NCBI GenBank assembly: GCA_937901125.1 | Contig: CALCGT010000021.1 | Coordinates: forward strand, 1 to 13,341 | DNA: 13,341 bases | Direction: 5' to 3' | Origin: an uncultured Clostridia bacterium | Lineage (GTDB): Bacteria; Bacillota; Clostridia; Lachnospirales; Anaerotignaceae | Part shown: positions 6,598 to 12,825 of the stretch, one piece after another | Numbering within the stretch: position 1 is the first letter of the stretch | Layout: the number at the start of each line of letters is the position of its first letter | Notes under the pieces: generated by a model | The model's input: the letters and a program-made list of their open reading frames with translations, nothing else | Database searches by the model: none | Told to the model about the DNA's origin: nothing | Program-made: the position numbers and the translations under genes

Positions 6598-8292
6598 TCA
6601 ACCCGTTTTTTCATCATGCAAAAGTGCATTTTCCTTCCTATTATTTTTGATATATTCCATGATTTTCTTATACTGATCTGCAAACCGGAACATGATTGTC
6701 AATGCCCCATTTTCATGAACATAAATAGTATCAACCAATTCTACCAGCAAACCTCGCTCTAGATGGGTTATATTCTTATGTTTCATAAACATCTCGAAAT
6801 ATGGCTCATTAGATTTTATTCCCTTTTCAAGAGCAGCTTTTTCTTCTTCAAGATTTGTAATCACCACCTGAAGCTGTTCCACCTGGCTTTTATATTTTTC
6901 CTTGATACGTCTGTACTCTTCTTTTGTAATTTCTCCAGTACGCCAGTCCATATATAACGTATCTGAAATGGATTCCAATTTCTGAAGTTCCCTTTTCTTT
7001 GCTACCAACGTCCCATCAATGCGTTTCGATGCTGTATGAACTAACGGCGCACTCCCAATCTCCTCTACCAGTCCATTCAAATCTTCTACAAGGTCAATCT
7101 GTTTTTGAATCGTCAGAAGAACTGCTTTTTCCAAAACATCTTCCCGAATGGAATGTTTTGTGCAATGTTCTTTCGACTTCTTTTTGTAAGTAGAACAACT
7201 ATAATATGTATATCCTTTTGATGATTTTCTTGTCATATGCTTTTTACAATCTGCACACTTCAAAAATCCAGAGAACAGATATAATGTTTTCTTTCCCGGC
7301 GCCGTTCTTGTATCTCTTTGATGAAGCGATTGCGCTTTTTGGAAAATCTCCTCATCAACAATCGCTTCATGAGTATTCGGAACAACATACCAGTCTTTTT
7401 CATCCACCCGAACTGACTGATGCACTTTATAACTAACAATTTTCTGCCTTCCTTGTACCATTGTCCCAATATAAACTTCGTTCGCAAGGATCGTCGCCAC
7501 AGTTTTTTCATTCCACAAACCATCATTTACCGCTTTATATGGATTTGTATAATTTAGACCTTTTTTCCGTTTATACATCGCCGGATTGGGTATCCCTATT
7601 TCATTTAATCTTTTAGTAATACCACATTTACTCATTCCTTCATTTACAAACCAGTGGAAAATATCCCTAACGACAACTGCTGCTTCTTCATCAATAATCA
7701 ACGCATTTTTATTTTCAGGATTTTTCCGATAACCATAAGGCGCAAATGCCCCAATAAATTCCCCTTTTTTCCGCTTCATATCAAAAGTACGCCGAATATC
7801 CATACTAGTTTTATACGCATACTGCTCATTGATAAACCCAGTGATGCTAACTTCCAAACTATGTACAATTTCAGGGTTCAAAAAAGTATCTATCCTCGGT
7901 TCATATAACGATATAAATCTTGTGTTATATAAAGGAATAAATTCCTCCAAAAACTTACCTTGATTTGCACTGTTTCTGAATGCACGTGAAAGATTTTTTG
8001 TTATGATACAATTTATCCTTCCTCTTTTCACATCTTCGATCAACCTGAGAAAATCTGGGCGGGTATCATCAGATGTACCAGTTCGTCCATCATCAATATA
8101 TTCATCGATAATGTCATAGTCATCTTCAAAAAAATCAGGAATGTGTTCATTCAAGATTTTTCTTTGGTTTGTAATACTCTCACTTTCGCTATTCCCGTCA
8201 TCACGAGATAAGCGAATATATTTGCCAACTTTCCATGTTTTGAATTGCGAAGAATTGCTCTGTTCAGTATCATTTCGTCTTCTACGTCCCAT
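6598..8292 (-). CDS. Large serine recombinase (TnpX/TndX-like integrase)
   Basis: This 564-residue protein has the three-part large serine recombinase layout. The resolvase catalytic domain (about 20-165) carries the nucleophile Ser29 in YIRLSRDD with Arg27, and IDDGRTGTSDDTRP (66-79). The recombinase domain is at about 178-285. A zinc ribbon follows with Cys346, Cys349, Cys366 and Cys377. A coiled-coil segment (about 430-492, ELQKLES to AALEKGI) precedes a basic C-terminus, as needed for synapsis. Length and motifs are intact, so it is likely active, cutting at short att sites with a two-base core to integrate or excise the element. The ATG has GGAGG five bases upstream and its own promoter (8324-8353). 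It reads toward the presumed left element end. Confidence 0.92.
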   Translation of the reverse strand: MGRRRRNDTEQSNSSQFKTWKVGKYIRLSRDDGNSESESITNQRKILNEHIPDFFEDDYDIIDEYIDDGRTGTSDDTRPDFLRLIEDVKRGRINCIITKNLSRAFRNSANQGKFLEEFIPLYNTRFISLYEPRIDTFLNPEIVHSLEVSITGFINEQYAYKTSMDIRRTFDMKRKKGEFIGAFAPYGYRKNPENKNALIIDEEAAVVVRDIFHWFVNEGMSKCGITKRLNEIGIPNPAMYKRKKGLNYTNPYKAVNDGLWNEKTVATILANEVYIGTMVQGRQKIVSYKVHQSVRVDEKDWYVVPNTHEAIVDEEIFQKAQSLHQRDTRTAPGKKTLYLFSGFLKCADCKKHMTRKSSKGYTYYSCSTYKKKSKEHCTKHSIREDVLEKAVLLTIQKQIDLVEDLNGLVEEIGSAPLVHTASKRIDGTLVAKKRELQKLESISDTLYMDWRTGEITKEEYRRIKEKYKSQVEQLQVVITNLEEEKAALEKGIKSNEPYFEMFMKHKNITHLERGLLVELVDTIYVHENGALTIMFRFADQYKKIMEYIKNNRKENALLHDEKTG

Positions 8293-8323
8293 TTTGCCTC
8301 CATTCTTCTATAATCACATTCAA

Positions 8324-8353
8324 ATCATAGCACATCCACTTACATATAAGCAA
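8324..8353 (-). promoter_or_regulatory. Promoter of the serine recombinase gene
   Basis: On the minus strand TTGCTT (8348-8353) and an extended -10, TG-C-TATGAT (8324-8329), are 18 bases apart. The start would be about 8317, about 25 bases before ATG 8292. Its -35 touches the T-run of the preceding terminator. Confidence 0.6.
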
Positions 8354-8400
8354 AAAACAGGCAAACACATCCATCTGCCGTTGGATAACCTTGCCTGTTT
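8352..8400 (-). terminator. Terminator of the DUF6870-like gene
   Basis: Perfect ten-pair arms AAACAGGCAA (8355-8364) and TTGCCTGTTT (8391-8400) enclose a loop with a nested ATCCA/TGGAT stem. On the minus strand the stem leads into six T (8352-8357). Confidence 0.8.
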
Positions 8401-8442
8401 CTTCCTTAATATAATCTGTGTTGATTTTATCCCCCTATTTTT

Positions 8443-8694
8443 TTACTTCAATCCAGCAAAATAATTTAATAACCTTGTCCTCAAATCAATTCCTGTAGAA
8501 TCAAAATTGATTCGTACCAATATCTCTCCACAATAAAAACAGTACGGATTCCCCATCTTTTCTATAAAATCCAACACCCTTTGATTAGCATCCAATGAAT
8601 TATCAATAGCAATTTCATCAATATTTTTTAAATCATCGAATTCCGATACTCCAACTTCCACCCTACTTAATTCATCAAGTTCTTTTAAAGTCAT
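8443..8694 (-). CDS. Small DUF6870-like protein of mobile elements
   Basis: This 83-residue acidic protein contains IDNSLDANQRVLDFIEKMGNPYCFYCGEILVRINF, a pattern I associate with DUF6870 proteins, small hypotheticals common in Clostridia conjugative elements. A single CFYC pair (about residues 51-54) could bind metal only with outside ligands. I chose ATG 8694 because AGAGGTGG ends five bases before it; the frame is open to a GTG at 8712, but that codon overlaps this ribosome site region and has none of its own. It has its own strong terminator (8352-8400). Function unknown; the family name is from memory of the pattern. Confidence 0.7.
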   Translation of the reverse strand: MTLKELDELSRVEVGVSEFDDLKNIDEIAIDNSLDANQRVLDFIEKMGNPYCFYCGEILVRINFDSTGIDLRTRLLNYFAGLK

Positions 8695-8744
8695 ATAATC
8701 CACCTCTCTCACTGGAGTATATGTAACACCAACTTTGTCCTATA

Positions 8745-8975
8745 CTTTTAATCCGCAACCAGGCGGCTGTTGGCACAGCTCCACAGGAATCTCACCTTAT
8801 CTCATACCTATGAGGATACCGTACAATGCTGTGAAGGCGTTCAATACGGGAGTATCATTATACTGCATTAAGGATCATGGCCCGCAGACTGCCAATCCAC
8901 TTGCAGCATGACTCTCCCCGCTCACTTTTTAAAAAGGTCTTGGCGTATCTGCTGCCGGCTCCCCCTAATACAAAC
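8745..8975. other. G+C-richer non-coding island with small hairpins
   Basis: Within the 450-base gap 8695-9145 this block is close to half G+C by eye, against roughly a third around it. It holds several short perfect stems: 8766-8770/8775-8779, 8801-8805/8810-8814, 8851-8855/8860-8864, and the palindrome CTTTTTAAAAAG (8925-8936). No open frame with a credible start and ribosome site covers it. On the minus strand a frame of about 43 codons ending at 8858 has no start codon and could be a decayed gene remnant. It could be a structured RNA, a remnant or a conserved element region; I cannot decide. Confidence 0.4.
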
Positions 8976-9000
8976 GTACCTGTTTGCTATATACTACGCA

Positions 9001-9128
9001 GAAAACGTTTTCTTTTTCAAAGATCAATAGGTTTTTAACCTATATCAGTCATCAAGCCATATTTGATAACTGATATAGATCAAAAATAGATACGGTGGTA
9101 TGGAAAGGGGAAAGTGGCATACCACCGT
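9001..9128. repeat. Cluster of four inverted repeats
   Basis: Four structures are packed in 128 bases. They are a 12-bp palindrome GAAAACGTTTTC (9001-9012), a seven-pair hairpin (9027-9033/9037-9043), a ten-pair inverted repeat CTATATCAGT/ACTGATATAG (9040-9049/9069-9078) with an inner five-pair stem (9051-9055/9063-9067), and an 11-pair repeat (9092-9102/9118-9128). The second and third share 9040-9043, so they cannot form together. Only the last looks like an ordinary terminator. Confidence 0.75.
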
Positions 9129-9131
9129 TTT
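9082..9131. terminator. Probable terminator after the HTH_16-like gene
   Basis: A perfect 11-pair stem ACGGTGGTATG/CATACCACCGT (9092-9102/9118-9128) has a 15-base loop. On the minus strand five T follow after a five-base gap (9082-9086); on the plus strand four T follow directly. It lies 18 bases beyond the stop of the minus-strand gene at 9146. Confidence 0.55.
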
Positions 9132-9145
9132 CAAAAAATTAACTG

Positions 9146-9397
9146 TTATGCTACCTTAACAATTTCAAAATTAAGAATCATAGTCACCAGTTTGATTTCA
9201 AGCATTCGACGTTTTTCCTCATCCACATAACTTCTAGGAATACCATTTTCATCATAAAACCACCGAATTGATAAAAATGAAATATACGCTTCATAATGCT
9301 TCAAAATTCCATTGAGTGCTTCCGTATTTCCGCCTACTGCTGCTTCAATAACAGGGAACTCTATCAAATTCCATTCGCTATTCTTTTTTCTTCTCAT
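9146..9397 (-). CDS. HTH_16-like element protein (Tn916 Orf8/Tn1549 type)
   Basis: This 83-residue protein contains PVIEAAVGGNTEALNGILKHYEAYISFLS (about 16-44) and a C-terminal segment ending EIKLVTMILNFEIV. It is the pattern of the short helix-turn-helix proteins that accompany a sigma-70-like gene in conjugative transposons of the Tn916/Tn1549 kind. ATG 9397 has GGAGG nine bases upstream, and the start overlaps the end of the sigma-like gene by 20 bases, so translation is coupled. In known elements this pair helps control element genes; here no transfer genes are near, so its target is unclear. Confidence 0.78.
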   Translation of the reverse strand: MRRKKNSEWNLIEFPVIEAAVGGNTEALNGILKHYEAYISFLSIRWFYDENGIPRSYVDEEKRRMLEIKLVTMILNFEIVKVA

Positions 9398-9818
9398 TTA
9401 CTTCAACCTCCAATTTGATTTTCAGTTCCTTAATTGAATTCACCTTTTTTCTCTGGATTGTTGACCGAAATGAATCAAGTACTTCAGCTATCTCTCGATC
9501 TGTCATATCAAAAAAGTAAGAAAGCAAAATAATTTGCTGTTTTTCCTTTGCTAAAGATTCTATAGCCTCGGCCAATTTATCATTTTTGATAGCAACCGTC
9601 TGATCCATCACTTCAAAATATGTACTATCAAAAAAATACCCATCCTCTGTGAAAAGCTTGCCTACCTCATATTGCGGCAGGCCAGAAAAACAAATTTCTC
9701 TTTTCAATCTACGTCCACGGATTTTGTCGATGTTGCGGCTTTCTTCCCGTAGCACCTTCCGACATATAGTATCAAATTGGTGTCTAACGGTTTTCATCTG
9801 AGACGGCGATAGTTTCAA
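9378..9818 (-). CDS. Sigma-70-like regulator of mobile elements
   Basis: The protein is about 146 residues if started at TTG 9818, which has AGGGGGTGG six bases upstream; the frame stays open to a GTG at 9869 with only a weak site, and an internal ATG lies at 9797, so the start is uncertain. The C-terminal part has a sigma region 4-type helix-turn-helix, LAKEKQQIILLSYFFDMTDREIAEVLDSFRSTIQRKKVNSIKELK, while the N-terminal HQFDTICRKVLREESRNIDKIRGRR is a short region 2-like segment. This is the type found with HTH_16 proteins in Tn1549-like elements. It overlaps the following HTH gene and probably forms a two-gene operon with it. No promoter is obvious upstream. Confidence 0.78.
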   Translation of the reverse strand: MKLSPSQMKTVRHQFDTICRKVLREESRNIDKIRGRRLKREICFSGLPQYEVGKLFTEDGYFFDSTYFEVMDQTVAIKNDKLAEAIESLAKEKQQIILLSYFFDMTDREIAEVLDSFRSTIQRKKVNSIKELKIKLEVEVNEKKKE

Positions 9819-10037
9819 AAGTTTCCACCCCCTCTCATACACCGAAAGGTCGGTTTGTTTCCCTTTCACTTTCTATCCCAACAGCCAACCGTTGTTTTGC
9901 TCATTTTCAAAAAATAAACAAAACAAATTTGCCGTTGTTCAGCGGATGGAAGGAACTTTTCCACTTTTTCAGTCGCTCCTTCTATATAAAAATCCCCTCA
10001 GACATCAAAAAAGATATTGACTTCACCTATAAATTCA

Positions 10038-10070
10038 AAAAGCCCATATGCAAAAAGCATACGGGCTTTT
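10038..10070. terminator. Bidirectional terminator with no adjacent gene
   Basis: AAAAGCCC and TATGC (10038-10051) pair with GCATA and GGGCTTTT (10057-10070) with one mismatch and a five-A loop. T-runs exist in both directions. No gene on either strand ends next to it, so it may end a small RNA or insulate the two divergent halves. Confidence 0.7.
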
Positions 10071-10210
10071 CAGTCTCGCCTCTTTTTTTAATTCAACCTC
10101 CATTTATCCATTCGAATATATGTATCAAATCCTTCATAAAGTGACATTTTATATAACAAAAAGCAAATTTTTATAAAAACAGCTTCACAAAAATGAGTTT
10201 TGCTCAAATA

Positions 10211-10239
10211 TTGATTATTGCGTTATTTCAAAGAATATA
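10211..10239 (+). promoter_or_regulatory. Possible promoter of the Xre-sigma operon
   Basis: TTGATT (10211-10216) and AATATA (10234-10239) are 17 bases apart. The start would be about 10246, leaving a leader near 65 bases. Both boxes are only partial matches. Confidence 0.35.
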
Positions 10240-10312
10240 AATTCGTTCTAAAATCAATAAAAATACTCTGTTTCAAAGAGCTTTTACAATTATTACAAAA
10301 AGGAGGGGATAT

Positions 10313-10675
10313 ATGATGAACGCTGATAAAAATATTGTTATTGACCGTATTGCTCTTGGCAAAAGAATCCGTAAACAAAGAATTTCTAAAAAATGGACAC
10401 AGCAAATGCTCAGCGAAAAATGTGATATAACCCCTACAAACATATCCCATATCGAACGTGCTAAAATCAATCCAAGCCTCGAAACTCTTGTTAAAATCGC
10501 AAATGCACTTGAAATTGGCTTGGATGAGCTTCTATGCGATAGCTTGACAGTTGCCGGTACGCCAATTATCGAAAACAAAATCGCCACCTTGCTCAATGAC
10601 TGCTCTGATCGTGAAATTAGAATGATTTATGAAATCATTTCAAATTTGAAACCTACTATTCGAAAATTTAACTAA
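10313..10675 (+). CDS. Xre-family HTH transcriptional regulator
   Basis: This 120-residue protein has an HTH_3 (Cro/CI-type) domain at about residues 13-74: IALGKRIRKQRISKKWTQQMLSEK, then the recognition helix segment ITPTNISHIERAKINPSLETLVKIANALEI. The C-terminal 40 residues (IENKIATLLNDCSDREIRMIYEIIS) resemble the short tail of element-borne Xre regulators and may dimerise. An excellent AGGAGGGG site precedes ATG 10313; a second ATG follows at once, and the choice between them is trivial. It is the first gene of a rightward run; the ECF sigma gene starts 32 bases after its stop, so it probably controls this cassette, perhaps as a repressor. No operator repeat could be assigned. Confidence 0.88.
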   Translation: MMNADKNIVIDRIALGKRIRKQRISKKWTQQMLSEKCDITPTNISHIERAKINPSLETLVKIANALEIGLDELLCDSLTVAGTPIIENKIATLLNDCSDREIRMIYEIISNLKPTIRKFN

Positions 10676-10707
10676 ACTGATTTAATGTAACTAAAAAGGG
10701 AAGTTCT

Positions 10708-11184
10708 ATGACTCAGTCTGAAAAATTGAAGTTTTTGGAACAAGTCTATTTTGAGGAAGTACCAAACATGCTAAAATATGCTGAGATTGCACTTAATAAT
10801 CATGCTCTAGCAGAAGACGCTGTTCAAACAACTTTTAAAATAGCTATAGAAAAAATAGATGATTTCGTTAATAGCCCTAAACCTGTTGGATGGATTAAAA
10901 ACGTCCTGAAAAACGAAATCATGCATAAACGGAGAGAACAACAAAAATGGCAACAAAATCTTTTTGAATCCGAAATGATACAAATACCTACCCATGATGA
11001 AATATCAATTGATGTTGCATTTTCTGGCGTAGATCAAGAAGCTCTCTTGTTGTTAACTAAAATATACATAGAAGGAATTCCATACCAGCAGTTAGCAAAC
11101 CAAATGAATATTTCTTTATCTGCACTAAAAATGCGAATACGCCGTGCAAAAGACAAAATAATACAGGAGCTCACATTCAAGTAA
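10708..11184 (+). CDS. ECF-type RNA polymerase sigma factor, copy 1
   Basis: This 158-residue protein has the two-domain ECF layout without region 3. Region 2 (about 12-75) shows YAEIALNNHALAEDAVQTTFKIAI, the core-binding AEDAVQxTF motif, then PVGWIKNVLKNEIMHKRRE. Region 4 (about 105-155) shows VDQEALLLLTKIYIEGIPYQQLANQMNISLSALKMRIRRAKDKI, a helix-turn-helix ending in the usual RxRRAK. It starts at ATG 10708 after AAGGGAAG. It is followed by a one-TM protein likely to be its anti-sigma, and is similar in plan to the second sigma at 12320, though diverged. It would direct RNA polymerase to special promoters, possibly those of this cassette; none could be identified by eye. Confidence 0.88.
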   Translation: MTQSEKLKFLEQVYFEEVPNMLKYAEIALNNHALAEDAVQTTFKIAIEKIDDFVNSPKPVGWIKNVLKNEIMHKRREQQKWQQNLFESEMIQIPTHDEISIDVAFSGVDQEALLLLTKIYIEGIPYQQLANQMNISLSALKMRIRRAKDKIIQELTFK

Positions 11185-11249
11185 AAAAATTAAATTGATT
11201 GTGACTTTTTTTGTATTTAAAAACATTTATATATGAAGGAGGCTCATAT

Positions 11250-11771
11250 ATGAGGGAAAAACAAGAACATTCATCCTCAAATTCAGTAAAGTACACCCTT
11301 TTAAATAATATGTCCACAGAAGCCTTAAAAGATCTGATTCGCCAAGACTGTTTCGGGTCGGAAGAAGATCAATTATCCGATGATGTTATAGAAATTATCT
11401 TAGAAATTATTTCTCAAAGAGAGCAAGGAAGAGGTGATATTGATGTATCAGCCCTTTGGAAAAATTTCCAAGAAGAATATATGTCTGCCTCAAAAAACAC
11501 TGAAGCAAGCATCTATAATAACATCAATAACATCGGTAAACCAAACACAGATTCTACTACTTATCGAAAACCCATGAAAATCTTGAGACACCTTCTAATC
11601 GCAGCCATCCTTTGCTTATTATTCGGAAACTGTGTTGTCCTTGCTTCTGGCGTTAATCTTTTTGATTATATTGCCAACTGGACCGAAGAAACTTTTCAAT
11701 TTGAAAAAGTTCAAAACTCTTCTTTTTATAATAGGAATTATATTGAATTTGAAGATGAAATACTCATTTAA
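11250..11771 (+). CDS. One-TM putative anti-sigma factor with short outer tail, copy 1
   Basis: The protein has 173 residues from ATG 11250, chosen because AAGGAGG ends seven bases upstream; the frame opens earlier at 11211 without a site. The cytosolic part (1-110) contains MSTEALKDLIRQD, then LSDDVIEIILEIISQRE (42-58) and IDVSALWKNFQEEYM (64-78). One membrane helix spans about 111-133 and is followed at once by NLFDYIANWTEETF (136-149), then only about 24 residues. This layout resembles Clostridia sigma-linked membrane proteins that normally carry a large outer domain (DUF4367 type), absent here. There is no HxxxCxxC zinc anti-sigma motif. The anti-sigma role is inferred from its place 65 bases after the ECF gene. 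It is followed by the secreted-protein gene 11 bases on. Confidence 0.72.
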   Translation: MREKQEHSSSNSVKYTLLNNMSTEALKDLIRQDCFGSEEDQLSDDVIEIILEIISQREQGRGDIDVSALWKNFQEEYMSASKNTEASIYNNINNIGKPNTDSTTYRKPMKILRHLLIAAILCLLFGNCVVLASGVNLFDYIANWTEETFQFEKVQNSSFYNRNYIEFEDEILI

Positions 11772-11782
11772 GGAGAGTTATT

Positions 11783-12214
11783 ATGAAAAAATTTATTACC
11801 TTGTTAATGACGCTTGTTTTCACAATGTCTTGTTTCTTCTCCATCTCTGCTTTTGCAGCAGAATCCGAAGAAATGATACCTTATGCCAGTGAATACTTTT
11901 CAAGCTATAACGCAGCTATTACATCATTAGGAGACGGCGAAATCAAAATCAATGTCTACGCTAACGGCAAAAAAACAATGTCACAAATCGGTGCTACAAA
12001 AGTCGTTTTAAAAGAATCCAACGGATCTAGTTGGACAACCGTTAAAACTTTTAACTATAGTTCTTATCCCGATTTAATGGGATATAATCAGAAAAGCCAC
12101 GTCGGTTCTGTTTCTTATGATGGAACTTCCGGGAAAAAATATCAGGCTATTGTAACATTCATTGCTAAAGATGCTAGCGGCAGTGATACAAAAACCTATA
12201 CTGCTTCAATGTAA
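11783..12214 (+). CDS. Small secreted protein, DUF6147-like, unknown function
   Basis: This 143-residue protein has a clear signal peptide: MKK, a hydrophobic core, and AFA-A around residues 23-26 as signal peptidase I site, leaving about 118 residues. The mature part is rich in Ser, Thr, Lys, Gly and Tyr with alternating patterns (ATKVVLKESNGSSWTTVKTFNYSS; KYQAIVTFIAKDASGSDTKTYTASM) that suggest a small beta-sandwich; I associate this with DUF6147 secreted proteins of Clostridia, from memory. It has no cysteine in the mature part and no cell-wall anchor, so it is probably released or loosely bound. AGGAGAG precedes ATG 11783, 11 bases after the putative anti-sigma stop, so it is in one operon with that sigma pair. 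A strong terminator follows. Confidence 0.75.
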   Translation: MKKFITLLMTLVFTMSCFFSISAFAAESEEMIPYASEYFSSYNAAITSLGDGEIKINVYANGKKTMSQIGATKVVLKESNGSSWTTVKTFNYSSYPDLMGYNQKSHVGSVSYDGTSGKKYQAIVTFIAKDASGSDTKTYTASM

Positions 12215-12223
12215 TCACATATT

Positions 12224-12252
12224 TTGACAAAAAGCCAAAGATTGTCTATCAT
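12224..12252 (+). promoter_or_regulatory. Sigma-A-like promoter of the second sigma pair, inside a terminator
   Basis: A perfect TTGACA (12224-12229) and TATCAT (12247-12252) are exactly 17 bases apart. Transcription would start near 12259, giving a 60-base leader to ATG 12320. The -10 box is inside the hairpin that ends the upstream unit. Confidence 0.65.
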
Positions 12253-12280
12253 TGTGTATAATAGGCAATCTTTTATTTTT
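12237..12280 (+). terminator. Rho-independent terminator after the secreted-protein gene
   Basis: Thirteen pairs (12237-12249 with 12261-12273, one G-T wobble) with an 11-base loop run into a T-rich tract TTTTATTTTTT (12271-12281). It starts 22 bases after the stop at 12214. Confidence 0.8.
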
Positions 12281-12319
12281 TCCATATTTTTAGAACATCC
12301 TTGAGAATGGAGAATTACT

Positions 12320-12805
12320 ATGCAATTAGATCAATCTATATTAGACTTTATAGAAGCTCTCTATCGAAAAAAGTCCTTACTTTTATATCATTATGCCAAA
12401 ACATTATTCGATAACCCGTCTATTGCTGAAGAGGCAGTTCAAGAAACTTTTTTTGTCGCCTGCATTAATTACGAAAAACTTCAAAAAAGCAAAAATCCAG
12501 AAGGTTGGATTATGAATACACATAAAAATGTATGCCGCAATATCCAAAAAACTCGGAACTACTACCTCAGAAAGATGCTCTCTCTGGATGAATCCTCTTG
12601 TACCGTTGCATATGAAGAAGATTTTACAATCGAAAATGATCTCGAAAATTTCGTTACCTCTGAAGAATTCTATATACTTAAAAAAATAATATTAGATGGA
12701 TATTCACATAAAGATTTATCTATCGAATTGGGAATATCTCTTGATGCATCTAAGAAGCGCTTCCAGCGTGCCAAAGAACATTTTAAAAAGAACTTTCAAA
12801 AATAA
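12320..12805 (+). CDS. ECF-type RNA polymerase sigma factor, copy 2
   Basis: This 161-residue protein has the same plan as the sigma at 10708. Region 2 shows YAKTLFDNPSIAEEAVQETFFVACINYEKL and NPEGWIMNTHKNVCRN. Region 4 shows TSEEFYILKKIILDGYSHKDLSIELGISLDASKKRFQRAKEHFKK. The two share short motifs (A-E-D/E-A-V-Q-x-T-F, P-x-GWI-x-N, R-AK) but overall identity looks low, so the duplication is old or they came separately; they probably read different promoters. GGAG lies eight bases before ATG 12320. It has its own promoter (12224-12252) and is followed 20 bases later by its own membrane partner. Confidence 0.86.
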   Translation: MQLDQSILDFIEALYRKKSLLLYHYAKTLFDNPSIAEEAVQETFFVACINYEKLQKSKNPEGWIMNTHKNVCRNIQKTRNYYLRKMLSLDESSCTVAYEEDFTIENDLENFVTSEEFYILKKIILDGYSHKDLSIELGISLDASKKRFQRAKEHFKKNFQK

Positions 12806-12825
12806 TTTGAGATAGGTAATATAGT

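Larger units (their letters stand above)
9819..10312. other. A+T-rich divergent intergenic region
   Basis: This spacer of nearly 500 bases separates leftward element genes from the rightward Xre/sigma cassette. It contains a clear bidirectional hairpin terminator (10038-10070) belonging to no visible gene, a weak promoter (10211-10239) for the rightward genes, and otherwise low-complexity A+T-rich sequence. A plus-strand open frame at 9929-10144 runs through the terminator, has no ribosome site and is not credible. Confidence 0.6.

Noticed and set aside
8868..8909. Minus-strand 13-codon mini-frame with GGGGAGAG upstream, as a leader peptide
   Set aside because: Spacing from the site to the ATG is too short, and nothing downstream shows an attenuator tied to it.
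9929..10144. Plus-strand open frame of 71 codons
   Set aside because: It has no ribosome binding site, reads straight through the terminator at 10038-10070, and the product is low-complexity with no family feel.
12257..12262. Perfect TATAAT in the terminator loop as the promoter of the second pair
   Set aside because: No -35 box lies at a suitable distance (TTGACA is 27 bases away); TATCAT at 12247 with TTGACA at 17 bases fits better.
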